This document shows positions 55,914-63,693 of a stretch of 64,000 nt of DNA, piece by piece. A program made the position numbers and the translations under genes. A model generated the notes under the pieces. That model was not told where the DNA came from, searched no databases, and saw only the letters and a program-made list of their open reading frames with translations. Source of the DNA: Antarctobacter heliothermus (GTDB lineage Bacteria; Pseudomonadota; Alphaproteobacteria; Rhodobacterales; Rhodobacteraceae); assembly GCF_900188425.1 (NCBI RefSeq), contig NZ_FZON01000004.1, forward strand, positions 108,488 to 172,487, in the 5' to 3' direction. Every line of letters starts with the position of its first letter. Within the stretch, counting starts at the first letter, position 1.

Positions 55914-56007
55914 GGCGCGTTCCTTTCGGGTGCGGGACATGACGTGGCGTTTGCCTGATCGCGTCCGATGCGTCTAGTGTCCGGTCGGATAGAGGAGAGG
56001 CACAAGA

Positions 56008-56754
56008 ATGGAACTGAAAAAGAACACCTTCAAGGCGGCAATCCTGGAGCGGCGCTTGCAGCGCGGCATCTGGTGCAGCATCGCGGACCCGTTGGCGGCA
56101 GAGATGATGGCCACCTGCGGGTATGACTGGATGCTGTTCGATTGCGAGCATTCGCCGATGGACCCGATCCGCGTGCTGCCGATGTTGCAGGCGGTGGCGG
56201 CACATCCGGTCTCTGCACTGGCGCGGCCTGCCTCCCTGAATGCGCCTGAAATCAAGCGCCTGCTGGACATTGGCGCGCAGACGCTGGTTGTGCCCTATGT
56301 GCAGAACGCCGATGAGGCCGCGCAGGCGGCGGCGGCGATGACCTATCCGCCAGAGGGCATTCGCGGTGTTGCGGGTATGACCCGGGCAAGTGGTTTCGGG
56401 CTGATCCAAGGCTATCACGCCGCGGCACGGAATGAATTGTGCCTGATCGTTCAGGTCGAAACCGTCGAGGCGCTGGCAGAGATCGAGGCGATTGCCGACG
56501 TGCCGGGCATTGACGGGCTGTTCATCGGTCCCGCCGATCTGGCCGCCTCCATGGGCTATCAGGGTCAGCCGTCCCACCCCGAGGTGCAGGCGGCGGTCGT
56601 CGATGGCATCAAACGGATCAATGCAGCGGGCAAGCCTGCCGGGCTTCTGACCATGGATGCCGGTTTCGGGCAAAAGGCGATTGATGCGGGCGTTGCCTTT
56701 ATCGCGCAGGATCTTGACCTGATCGCGCTGCGCCGCGGCCTGTCGCTGACCTGA
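56008..56754 (+). CDS. HpcH/HpaI-family aldolase (2-dehydro-3-deoxyglucarate aldolase-like)
   Basis: This 248-aa class II aldolase cleaves a 2-keto acid to pyruvate and an aldehyde. Family residues: FDCEHSPMD with the catalytic His region, ALARPASLNAPEIKRLLDIG, metal-binding Glu in VQVETVEAL and Asp in FIGPADLAASMG. It is close to both GarL (5-keto-4-deoxyglucarate aldolase) and HpcH; the sequence alone does not separate them. GAGGAG precedes the ATG. A GarR-like reductase and Hyi-like isomerase follow, so glucarate-type metabolism is the likely context. Confidence 0.9.
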   Translation: MELKKNTFKAAILERRLQRGIWCSIADPLAAEMMATCGYDWMLFDCEHSPMDPIRVLPMLQAVAAHPVSALARPASLNAPEIKRLLDIGAQTLVVPYVQNADEAAQAAAAMTYPPEGIRGVAGMTRASGFGLIQGYHAAARNELCLIVQVETVEALAEIEAIADVPGIDGLFIGPADLAASMGYQGQPSHPEVQAAVVDGIKRINAAGKPAGLLTMDAGFGQKAIDAGVAFIAQDLDLIALRRGLSLT

Positions 56755-56819
56755 ATTTTGCCTCGCGTCATGGCTTCTCCCCGATAAGGTGATGAAAACC
56801 AATATGGGAGGAGAAGACC

Positions 56820-57719
56820 ATGCGCTGTGGTGTGATCGGTTTGGGCGATATGGGCTCTGGCCTGGCCAAGAACCTTGTCAAAGGCGGGTTTGAGACCTGC
56901 GGATTCGACATGACCCCGGCGCGCAACGCCGCGCTGGCGGACATGGGCGGGACACCATTGCAAAGCGTGGCGCAGGTCGGCGCGGCGACGGATGTGGTCT
57001 TTGTCATGGTGATGACCGGCGCACAGGCCAAGGCAGTGATTTTGGGCGACGGCGGCCTTTTGGAGACAATGGCGCCCGGCGGCACCGTGATCCTGACCGC
57101 GACGATCAAGCCCTCCGAGGCGCGAGAGATCGGCACCGCGCTGGAGGGCACCAGCCTGCGTATGATTGACAGCCCGGTATCCGGCGGTTTTCCCGGGGCG
57201 CAGGGCGGCACGCTGACCATGATGGCGGCGGGCGCGCCGGACCTGCTGGACCACTGCGCGCCGGTGATGGATGCGGTCAGCGCCAGCATCCACCGTGTCG
57301 GCACGACGGCGGGTGAGGGCCAGACGGTCAAGGCCTGCCTGCAATCGCTGCTGGGGTCGATCTTTTCCGCCACGTTTGAGGCGGCGGCGCTGGCGGCCAA
57401 GGCGGGTGTGCCGGGGCAGGTGATCTATGACGTGTTTTCGACCTCGGGCGGGGGCTGCGGCATCGTCAACACCGCGCTGCAAAAGATCATCGACCGCCAG
57501 TTCGAAGGCACCGGAAGCCATATCAACACCATGCACAAGGATCTGACCATCTCGATGGGCATGGCAGAGGATCTGGGCGTGCCGCTGCACACCGCGGCCT
57601 CTGCGATGCAGATTTTCACCGCTGGACGGACCAAATATCCCAACGGCGACAACTGGGTCGCGACTCGCGTGATCGAAGAGATCGTCGGCGCGGAACTGCA
57701 CCGGGAGGCGGCGAAATGA
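56820..57719 (+). CDS. NAD(P)-dependent 3-hydroxyacid dehydrogenase (tartronate semialdehyde reductase-like)
   Basis: The 299-aa beta-hydroxyacid dehydrogenase has GVIGLGDMGSGLAKNLVKGG at the N-terminus (dinucleotide loop), DSPVSGGFPGAQGGTLTMMA (substrate loop), and catalytic Lys in GEGQTVKACLQSLL. This set matches 3-hydroxyisobutyrate dehydrogenase, GarR and related reductases. The conserved Asn pair after the Lys is replaced (KACLQ), so the substrate may differ from the best-known members. GGAGGAG precedes the ATG and its stop overlaps the next gene by four bases (ATGA). Confidence 0.9.
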   Translation: MRCGVIGLGDMGSGLAKNLVKGGFETCGFDMTPARNAALADMGGTPLQSVAQVGAATDVVFVMVMTGAQAKAVILGDGGLLETMAPGGTVILTATIKPSEAREIGTALEGTSLRMIDSPVSGGFPGAQGGTLTMMAAGAPDLLDHCAPVMDAVSASIHRVGTTAGEGQTVKACLQSLLGSIFSATFEAAALAAKAGVPGQVIYDVFSTSGGGCGIVNTALQKIIDRQFEGTGSHINTMHKDLTISMGMAEDLGVPLHTAASAMQIFTAGRTKYPNGDNWVATRVIEEIVGAELHREAAK

Positions 57720-58579
57720 AACTGGGTGTCATCTGTGACGGCATCAGCCGCGATCTGGCGCATACCGTCGATGTGATGGACGAATTTGCCATCGACTACG
57801 CCGAGCTGCAATTTGTCTGGGACGCCGAGGTGGGCGACCATAGCCCGCAACAGGTGCGCGAGATCGACACCCTGTTGCGCGACCGGGGGCATCCGGTGTG
57901 CTGCCTGTCGCGGCACATTTTTGCGGGAATGACCAAGGACAACGTGCCGGGGGACGCCCTGCATGTGAAACACATGGATGCGCTCACGCGTGTGATCGAC
58001 ATGGCGCATGTGGTGGGCAGCCCGCTGGTGCGGATCATGACGCCGCGCAAGGAGCAGATCCTTTGGGGGCTGAACGGGGCTGAGAAATGGAACGTGGCGC
58101 ACGGGGCCTGGGACGCGATGCTGCCGCTGATCGCGCCTGCGGTCGATGTTGCGCGCGAGGCCGGTGTGACGCTGGTCGTGGAAACCGGCAACGGCACGCT
58201 GGTCAACTCCAACTGGACGGCGCGCAAGCTGATCGACGATCTGGACGCACAGGATGCGCTGCAAATCCTCTGGGATCCCGCCAACAATTGCTGGTGCCAC
58301 GAAACCTGCTACCCTGACGGCTATGACACCGCGAAGGATGGCTATATCGGGCATATCCACATCAAGGACGTGTTGGTCGACACCCCCAAAGCCACGCTAG
58401 AGGTGCGCCCGATGGGCGAGGGGCAACTTGCCGGGCAATATCCGCAATTGGCCGATGCGCTGCGGGCGGATGGATATGATGGGGTTGTGTCGTTCGAAAG
58501 CGTCTATCACCCCGGCAACGGTGATTTCGAGGCGGGCTTTCGCCAGAATGTCGGGCTGTTCAAGGACTTGTTCGGCTAG
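57716..58579 (+). CDS. TIM-barrel sugar isomerase/epimerase (AP-endonuclease-2 superfamily)
   Basis: This 287-aa protein belongs to the xylose isomerase-like TIM barrel family that includes hydroxypyruvate isomerase and tagatose epimerase. Metal ligands seem to be Glu in LVVETGNG, Asp in LWDPANN, His in GHIHIKD and Glu in VSFESVYHPGNGD. It is coupled to the reductase gene by a four-base overlap. With an aldolase and reductase next to it, hydroxypyruvate isomerisation is one plausible role. A GGATC-TCT-GATCC mini-hairpin follows the stop. Confidence 0.85.
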   Translation: MKLGVICDGISRDLAHTVDVMDEFAIDYAELQFVWDAEVGDHSPQQVREIDTLLRDRGHPVCCLSRHIFAGMTKDNVPGDALHVKHMDALTRVIDMAHVVGSPLVRIMTPRKEQILWGLNGAEKWNVAHGAWDAMLPLIAPAVDVAREAGVTLVVETGNGTLVNSNWTARKLIDDLDAQDALQILWDPANNCWCHETCYPDGYDTAKDGYIGHIHIKDVLVDTPKATLEVRPMGEGQLAGQYPQLADALRADGYDGVVSFESVYHPGNGDFEAGFRQNVGLFKDLFG

Positions 58580-58692
58580 AGGATCTCTGATCCCTCTTGG
58601 CCCGAAAACTTGACTCTACCGAGGCACCGCCGCGCATTTTTTTGCCTGCGCTCTGGTGACGGTTCGCGCATCGTGCCAGATACTTCGGTGCA

Positions 58693-59445
58693 ATGATGTG
58701 GATCTCAAGATTTTTTCTCGGCGGGGCGGTGTTTCTGGCGCTGCTGGCGCGGCCTGTAGTGGCCGAGCCTGTCACCGTGTTCGCCGCCGCCAGTCTGAAG
58801 ACCGCGCTCGACGACGTAGCGGCAGGCTATGACGGTGAGGTGACCCTGTCCTATGCGGGATCGTCCATGCTGGCGCGACAGGTGCAACAGGGCGCGCCGG
58901 CGGATGTGGTTTTTCTGGCGAACACTGACTGGATGGACGTGTTGGAGGCAGACGGGCTTATTGCTTCGGGCACACGGGTCGATCTGCTGGGCAATCGGCT
59001 GGTTCTGGCGGGCCCCGCCGGTGCCGCCCCGGTCGAGATCGGGCCACAGCTGGATCTTGGGGCGATGCTGGGCGACGGACGGCTTGCCATGGCCCTGGTT
59101 CAGGCGGTGCCCGCGGGCATCTACGGCAAGGCGGCGCTGGAGTCGCTTGGCCTGTGGGCGGCGGTCGAACACCGCGTGGCACAGGTGGACAACGTGCGTG
59201 CGGCGCTGGCGCTGGTATCGTTGGGGCAGGTGCCGTTGGGTGTTGTCTATGCCACTGACGCGCTGGCCGATCCGCATGTCGATGCGCTTGGGGTGTTTCC
59301 CCAGTCCAGCCACCCGCCGATCCGCTATCCTGTGGCCGCCGTCGCGGGGCGTGAGGATGCCGGCGCCGCGTTCCTTGCCTTTCTGACCGGGCCTGAAGCG
59401 CGGACAATCTTTGCGGCGCACGGCTTTGCCGTGCTGGGTGACTGA
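58693..59445 (+). CDS. modA: Molybdate ABC transporter substrate-binding protein ModA
   Basis: The 250-aa precursor has a signal peptide (about 24 residues, ending PVVA-EP) and mature start TVFAAASLKTALDDVAAGY, followed by YAGSSMLARQVQQGAPADVV, both ModA hallmarks for the oxyanion site. It binds molybdate in the periplasm. No conserved ModE operator or Moco riboswitch was recognised in the 113 bases upstream; TTGACT at 58610 is a possible -35. ATGs at 58693 and 58696 are equivalent starts. Confidence 0.95.
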   Translation: MMWISRFFLGGAVFLALLARPVVAEPVTVFAAASLKTALDDVAAGYDGEVTLSYAGSSMLARQVQQGAPADVVFLANTDWMDVLEADGLIASGTRVDLLGNRLVLAGPAGAAPVEIGPQLDLGAMLGDGRLAMALVQAVPAGIYGKAALESLGLWAAVEHRVAQVDNVRAALALVSLGQVPLGVVYATDALADPHVDALGVFPQSSHPPIRYPVAAVAGREDAGAAFLAFLTGPEARTIFAAHGFAVLGD

Positions 59446-59448
59446 GAC

Positions 59449-60141
59449 ATGGAGTGGCTCAGCCCGGCGGAATGGGAGGCAGTGCGCTTGTCGCTGCGGG
59501 TGTCGTTCTGGGCGACGCTGGTGGCGCTGCCATTCGGGTTGTTCGTGGCCTACGCGCTGGCGCGCTGGCGCTTTCCGGGCAAGCAGGTGGTCAACGGGCT
59601 GGTGCATCTGCCGCTAATCTTGCCGCCTGTGGTCACGGGCTATCTGTTGCTGCTGGTGTTTTCGCCGCGTGCCCCGGTGGGCGGGTTTCTGCAATCTCTG
59701 GGGATTTCGTTTGCTTTTCACTGGACGGGGGCCGCGCTGGCCGCTGGCATCATGGGCTTTCCCCTGATGGTGCGCGCCATGCGCTTGTCTATAGAGGCGG
59801 TAGACCCCAAGCTGGAACAGGCGGCAGCCACGTTGGGCGCATCGCGGATCTGGGTTTTTGCCACCGTGACACTGCCCATGGTGCTGCCCGGTGTGTTGGC
59901 CGGCAGCATCCTCGCCTTTGCCAAGGCGATGGGAGAGTTCGGGGCAACAATCACCTTTGTGTCCAACATTCCGGGGCAGACTCAAACGCTACCCTCGGCG
60001 ATCTACGCCTTTCTTCAGGTGCCGGGGGGGGAGGCATCGGCGCTGCGTCTGGTTCTGGTGGCGGTGGTCGTGGCGATGCTGGCGCTGCTTTTGTCGGAAT
60101 GGGTGTCGCGCCGGGTTGCCGCACGGGTCGGGGGCGCGTGA
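59449..60141 (+). CDS. modB: Molybdate ABC transporter permease ModB
   Basis: The 230-aa permease has five hydrophobic helices and the EAA loop EQAAATLGASRIWVFATVTL that docks to the ATPase, followed by PMVLPGVLAGSILAFAKAMG and EFGATITF. It starts three bases after the modA stop and its TGA overlaps the modC ATG (TGATG). Confidence 0.95.
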   Translation: MEWLSPAEWEAVRLSLRVSFWATLVALPFGLFVAYALARWRFPGKQVVNGLVHLPLILPPVVTGYLLLLVFSPRAPVGGFLQSLGISFAFHWTGAALAAGIMGFPLMVRAMRLSIEAVDPKLEQAAATLGASRIWVFATVTLPMVLPGVLAGSILAFAKAMGEFGATITFVSNIPGQTQTLPSAIYAFLQVPGGEASALRLVLVAVVVAMLALLLSEWVSRRVAARVGGA

Positions 60142-61214
60142 TGCTAGAGGTCGCGGTCCGACACCGGCTTGGGGATTTCACGCTGGACGCGGTATTCGAC
60201 GCGCCGCAGGGGCTGACCGTTCTGTTTGGCAGGTCGGGGTCTGGAAAAACCAGCGTTATCAATGCTGTGGCCGGGTTGATACGGCCCGATGCGGGACGCG
60301 TGCGCGTCGGGGACCGGGTGCTGGGCGACACGGCACAAGGCATCTGGCTGCCGCCAGACCGGCGCGGTCTGGGGTACATCTTTCAGGAAGGGCGGCTGTT
60401 TCCGCACCTGTCGGTGCGGCAGAACCTGCTTTACGGGCGCTGGTTTTCCCGCAGTTCCTTGCCGCTGGACCCGGTGGTCGAGATGTTGGGACTGGGCGGA
60501 CTGTTGACCCGGCGGCCCGGCGCGCTGTCTGGCGGAGAAAAGCAGCGGGTGGCCATCGGGCGCGCCCTGCTGGCCGACCCTGGTCTGATCCTTGCGGATG
60601 AACCGCTGGCGGCGCTGGATGAGGCACGCAAGGCGGAAATCCTGCCCTATTTCGAGCGGCTCCGGGATGAGGCGCGCTGTCCGATCCTTTATGTCAGCCA
60701 TTCCGCAGCAGAGGTGGCGCGGTTGGCGACAACTGTTGTCGTGTTGCAGGACGGTCGTGTGATCCGACAAGGCACGGCGTCAGAGGTGTTGAGCGATCCG
60801 GCCGTGACCCCTGCGGGCATCCGCGCCGTTGGGGCCGTGCTGGAGGCCCGCGTTGCGGCGCATCATGAGGACGGGTTGACCGAGTTGGATGCCTGTGGGC
60901 TGTCGTTGTTTCTGCCGCGTGTGCGGCAAGACATAGGCGCGCCCCTTCGCGTGCGCATTGCCGCACAAGAAGTGATCCTGTCGCGCAATCGACCCGAAGG
61001 GCTGTCCGCGCTCAACATATTGCCGGGAACGGTGGATTCGATCCGTGAGGGCGACGGACCGGGTGCGATGGTTTCGCTGGACACGGCGGCGGGCCGGGTG
61101 CTGGCGCGCATTACACGCCGATCGGCCGAGGCGTTGGGTCTGGCGCCAGGCGTCTCTTGCTTTGCCGTGGTCAAGACCGTTGCCATCGCGCGTGAAGATG
61201 TTGGCGGCGCTTGA
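60141..61214 (+). CDS. modC: Molybdate ABC transporter ATPase ModC
   Basis: This 357-aa ATP-binding protein drives molybdate import. Walker A is GRSGSGKTSVINAVAG, signature LSGGEKQRVAIGRALL, Walker B LILADEPLAALDEA, and His of the switch in LYVSHSAAEVARLA. The C-terminal TOBE/Mop domain (about residues 285-350, SALNILPGTVDSIREGDGPG) is the expected molybdate-sensing region. The start is ATG 60141; the frame is open far upstream through modB but that part is not coding in this frame. Confidence 0.96.
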   Translation: MLEVAVRHRLGDFTLDAVFDAPQGLTVLFGRSGSGKTSVINAVAGLIRPDAGRVRVGDRVLGDTAQGIWLPPDRRGLGYIFQEGRLFPHLSVRQNLLYGRWFSRSSLPLDPVVEMLGLGGLLTRRPGALSGGEKQRVAIGRALLADPGLILADEPLAALDEARKAEILPYFERLRDEARCPILYVSHSAAEVARLATTVVVLQDGRVIRQGTASEVLSDPAVTPAGIRAVGAVLEARVAAHHEDGLTELDACGLSLFLPRVRQDIGAPLRVRIAAQEVILSRNRPEGLSALNILPGTVDSIREGDGPGAMVSLDTAAGRVLARITRRSAEALGLAPGVSCFAVVKTVAIAREDVGGA

Positions 61215-61245
61215 TGCCCAGTCGCTGACCGCTATCTGGCGTTTC

Positions 61246-61911
61246 ATGAAAACTGCTTTGATCATCGGAGACAGCGGCGGCATCGGCGGGGCAATGGCCG
61301 CGCAGTTGCGCGCGACAGGGCATGCGGTCACTGGCCTGTCGCGGTCACGCGACGGGCTGGACGTGACCGATGAGGACAGTGTGCGCGGCGCGTTGGGTGG
61401 CCTGGACGGGCCGTTCGACCTGATCTTTGTCGCGACAGGCGCGTTGCAGATCGAGGGCGCAGAGCCGGAAAAGACGCTGAAGACTCTGGATGTCGGGGCC
61501 CTGAAAGATCAGTACCTTTTGAACGCGATTGGCCCGGTCATGGTGCTGAAACATGCGCAGCCACTGTTGCCCCGCGACCGACCCGCGGTCTTTGCGGTGT
61601 TATCGGCGCGGGTCGGGTCCATCGGGGACAATCGGCTGGGGGGGTGGTACAGCTATCGCGCGGCCAAGGCGGGGGTCAATCAACTGGTGCACAGCGCGGC
61701 GATCGAGATGGCGCGGACGCATCGACAGTTGGCCTGCGTCTGCTTGCATCCGGGCACGGTCGAAACCGCATTCACCGCAAAATACGCTAGCCGCTATCCG
61801 ACGGTCACGGCAGAGCACGCGGCAGAGCGGTTGGTGGCGGTGATATCGGGGCTCACGGCCAAGGATACCGGAAAGTTTCTGGATTATGCCGGTCAGGAGA
61901 TCCCGTGGTGA
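61246..61911 (+). CDS. Short-chain dehydrogenase/reductase (C-factor-like)
   Basis: The 221-aa SDR starts MKTALIIGDSGGIGGAMAAQ with the dinucleotide loop (GDSGGIG, an unusual form of GxxxGxG), has LIFVATGALQIEG and the catalytic pair YSYRAAKAGVNQL (YxxxK). It resembles CsgA/C-factor-type SDRs often found beside photolyase/cryptochrome genes. It follows modC by 31 bases, with its stop overlapping the GTG of the photolyase gene. Its substrate is unknown. Confidence 0.88.
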   Translation: MKTALIIGDSGGIGGAMAAQLRATGHAVTGLSRSRDGLDVTDEDSVRGALGGLDGPFDLIFVATGALQIEGAEPEKTLKTLDVGALKDQYLLNAIGPVMVLKHAQPLLPRDRPAVFAVLSARVGSIGDNRLGGWYSYRAAKAGVNQLVHSAAIEMARTHRQLACVCLHPGTVETAFTAKYASRYPTVTAEHAAERLVAVISGLTAKDTGKFLDYAGQEIPW

Positions 61912-63431
61912 ACCGTCTTGTCTTGGTTCTTGGGGACCAATTGAGTGAGCGGCTGGCCTCGCTCAGGTCGGCTGACAAGGCGCGCGATGTGGTGGTCATG
62001 GCCGAGGTCGCCGATGAGGCCGGGTATGTGCCGCATCACCCCAAGAAAATCGCGCTGATCTTTGCGGCAATGCGCAAGTTTGCGGCACGGCTGCGCGAGG
62101 ACGGTTGGGACGTGCGGTATGCCGAACTGGACGACACCGAAAACGCCGGGTCCATCTGCGGAGAGCTCTTGCGCCGCGCCGAGGATACAGGCGCGACCGA
62201 AGTCATCGCCACTGAACCCGGAGAATGGCGTTTGATCAACGCCTTGCAGCATTGCCCGCTAAAGATTCGGATTTTGGAGGATGACAGGTTCATTGCCTCA
62301 CACGCCGAGTTCGACCAATGGGCGGACGGGCGCAAGGCGCTGCGGATGGAGTATTTCTACCGCGAGATGCGGCGCAAGACGGGGCTGTTGTTGGACGGGG
62401 ACAGGCCGGTGGGTGGTCAGTGGAACTATGACCACGACAACCGCAAACCGGCGCCGGACGAGGTGACGCATGACCCCCTCTGGTTTGAGCCGGATGAAGT
62501 TACCCAAGAGGTTCTGGACCTTGTCGATGCGCGCTTTTCCGACAATTTCGGGGTTTTACGGCCATTCGGATTTGCCACGGACCGAAAGCAGGCCCTGCGC
62601 GCGCTTGGGCATTTCGTGGATCATGCCCTGCCGCGTTTCGGCGATTATCAGGACGCGATCCTGGATGGGAACCGGTTTCTGTATCACTCGCTCTTGTCGG
62701 CCTACATCAATATTGGTCTACTGGACGCGCTGGAAGTGTGCCAAGCGGTCGAAAAGGCGTATGAAAAGGGCAGTGTCCCAATCAACGCCGCTGAGGGGTT
62801 CATCCGGCAGATCATCGGTTGGCGGGAATACATGCGCGGCATTTATTTCCGCGAGGGGCCGGAATATCCAACCCGCAACGCGTTGAAACATGACCGAACG
62901 CTGCCAGCCCTTTACTGGGGTGCCGGGACAAATATGCGGTGCATGGCCAAGGCGGTCGAGCAGACGCGCGACGAGGCATACGCCCATCACATCCAGCGGT
63001 TGATGGTGACGGGCAATTTCGGCCTTCTGGCGGGCCTTGATCCCGGCGCGCTGCACGAATGGTATCTAAGCGTCTACATTGATGCGTTTGAGTGGGTCGA
63101 GGCACCGAATACCGTGGGTATGAGCCAATTTGCCGACGGCGGTGTCATTGCCTCAAAGCCCTATGTGTCCTCGGGAAATTACATCAACAAGATGTCGGAT
63201 CACTGTAAGCTGTGCGCTTATTCGGTGACGAAAAAGACGGGTGAGGGGGCCTGTCCGTTCAACCTGCTCTACTGGCATTTCATGGACCGGCACCGTGCAA
63301 GGTTTGAGCGCAACCCACGCATGGCCCAGATGTACCGGACGTTTGACCGAATGGACGCCGACAAGCGGGAAACCGTATTGAAAGAGGCGCAGGATTTTCT
63401 CGACCGGATGGATGCTGGAGAACGGGTTTGA
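61908..63431 (+). CDS. Prokaryotic FeS-type cryptochrome/(6-4) photolyase
   Basis: This roughly 507-aa flavoprotein belongs to the FeS-BCP group of photolyases/cryptochromes (CryB/PhrB type). It begins NRLVLVLGDQLSERLASLR and has the FAD-binding C-terminal region FNFGLLAGLDPGALHEWYLS-like (TGNFGLLAGLDPGALHEWYL). Four cysteines fit the [4Fe-4S] cluster: NMRCMAK, DHCKLCAYS and GACPFNLLYW. It repairs (6-4) UV photoproducts or acts as a blue-light receptor. Start GTG at 61905 or 61908; AGGAGA seven bases before 61908 favours the second. Coupled to the SDR by overlap. Confidence 0.95.
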   Translation: MNRLVLVLGDQLSERLASLRSADKARDVVVMAEVADEAGYVPHHPKKIALIFAAMRKFAARLREDGWDVRYAELDDTENAGSICGELLRRAEDTGATEVIATEPGEWRLINALQHCPLKIRILEDDRFIASHAEFDQWADGRKALRMEYFYREMRRKTGLLLDGDRPVGGQWNYDHDNRKPAPDEVTHDPLWFEPDEVTQEVLDLVDARFSDNFGVLRPFGFATDRKQALRALGHFVDHALPRFGDYQDAILDGNRFLYHSLLSAYINIGLLDALEVCQAVEKAYEKGSVPINAAEGFIRQIIGWREYMRGIYFREGPEYPTRNALKHDRTLPALYWGAGTNMRCMAKAVEQTRDEAYAHHIQRLMVTGNFGLLAGLDPGALHEWYLSVYIDAFEWVEAPNTVGMSQFADGGVIASKPYVSSGNYINKMSDHCKLCAYSVTKKTGEGACPFNLLYWHFMDRHRARFERNPRMAQMYRTFDRMDADKRETVLKEAQDFLDRMDAGERV

Positions 63432-63460
63432 CACCACTCCAAAACGACAGGACTTGCGGC

Positions 63461-63489
63461 GCGCCATCGCCCACATCAGGCGATGGCGC
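63461..63489. terminator. Hairpin after the photolyase gene
   Basis: GCGCCATCGCC (63461-63471) and GGCGATGGCGC (63479-63489) form a perfect 11-bp stem with a CACATCA loop, between the convergent photolyase and DsrE-fragment genes. No T-run follows, but its strength and position suggest termination. Confidence 0.6.
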
Positions 63490-63498
63490 AACGCTCTA

Positions 63499-63693
63499 TC
63501 ACGGCTTGATATAGGTGTAGCCGTCTTGTTGCAGCTTTGACAGTTCGGCTACGCCCGAGGGCACGATATCATCGTCCCAGACGTCATAGAGATCGTCGGA
63601 ATAGTTGATATTGCGTCCTGTGAGGGTGTTGTTGCAGACGTGAAATTTTACGTTCTGAGATTTCAACCCGCCGATGACCGTCTGTGAGCTATG
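63499..63693 (-). pseudogene. DsrE-family protein, C-terminal remnant cut by an insertion
   Basis: Reading from the IS boundary leftward, about 64 codons encode TVIGGLKSQNVKFHVCNNTL, then TGRNINYSDDLYDVWDDDIV and PSGVAELSKLQQDGYTYIKP, followed by TGA. This is the conserved C-terminal half of DsrE/COG1416 sulfur-relay-like proteins, with the VCNNTL cysteine. The N-terminal half, with signal peptide or start codon, is missing, and the frame continues into IS sequence. I infer that the IS256-type element disrupted the gene. Confidence 0.8.

Noticed and set aside
58580..58692. Possible molybdenum-cofactor riboswitch or ModE operator before modA
   Set aside because: The spacer is short and I found neither the conserved Moco RNA architecture nor a ModE-like palindrome.
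59454..60140. Upstream extension of the modC frame across modB
   Set aside because: The encoded Gly/Ala-rich residues are not ABC-ATPase-like and modB is clearly coding in another frame.
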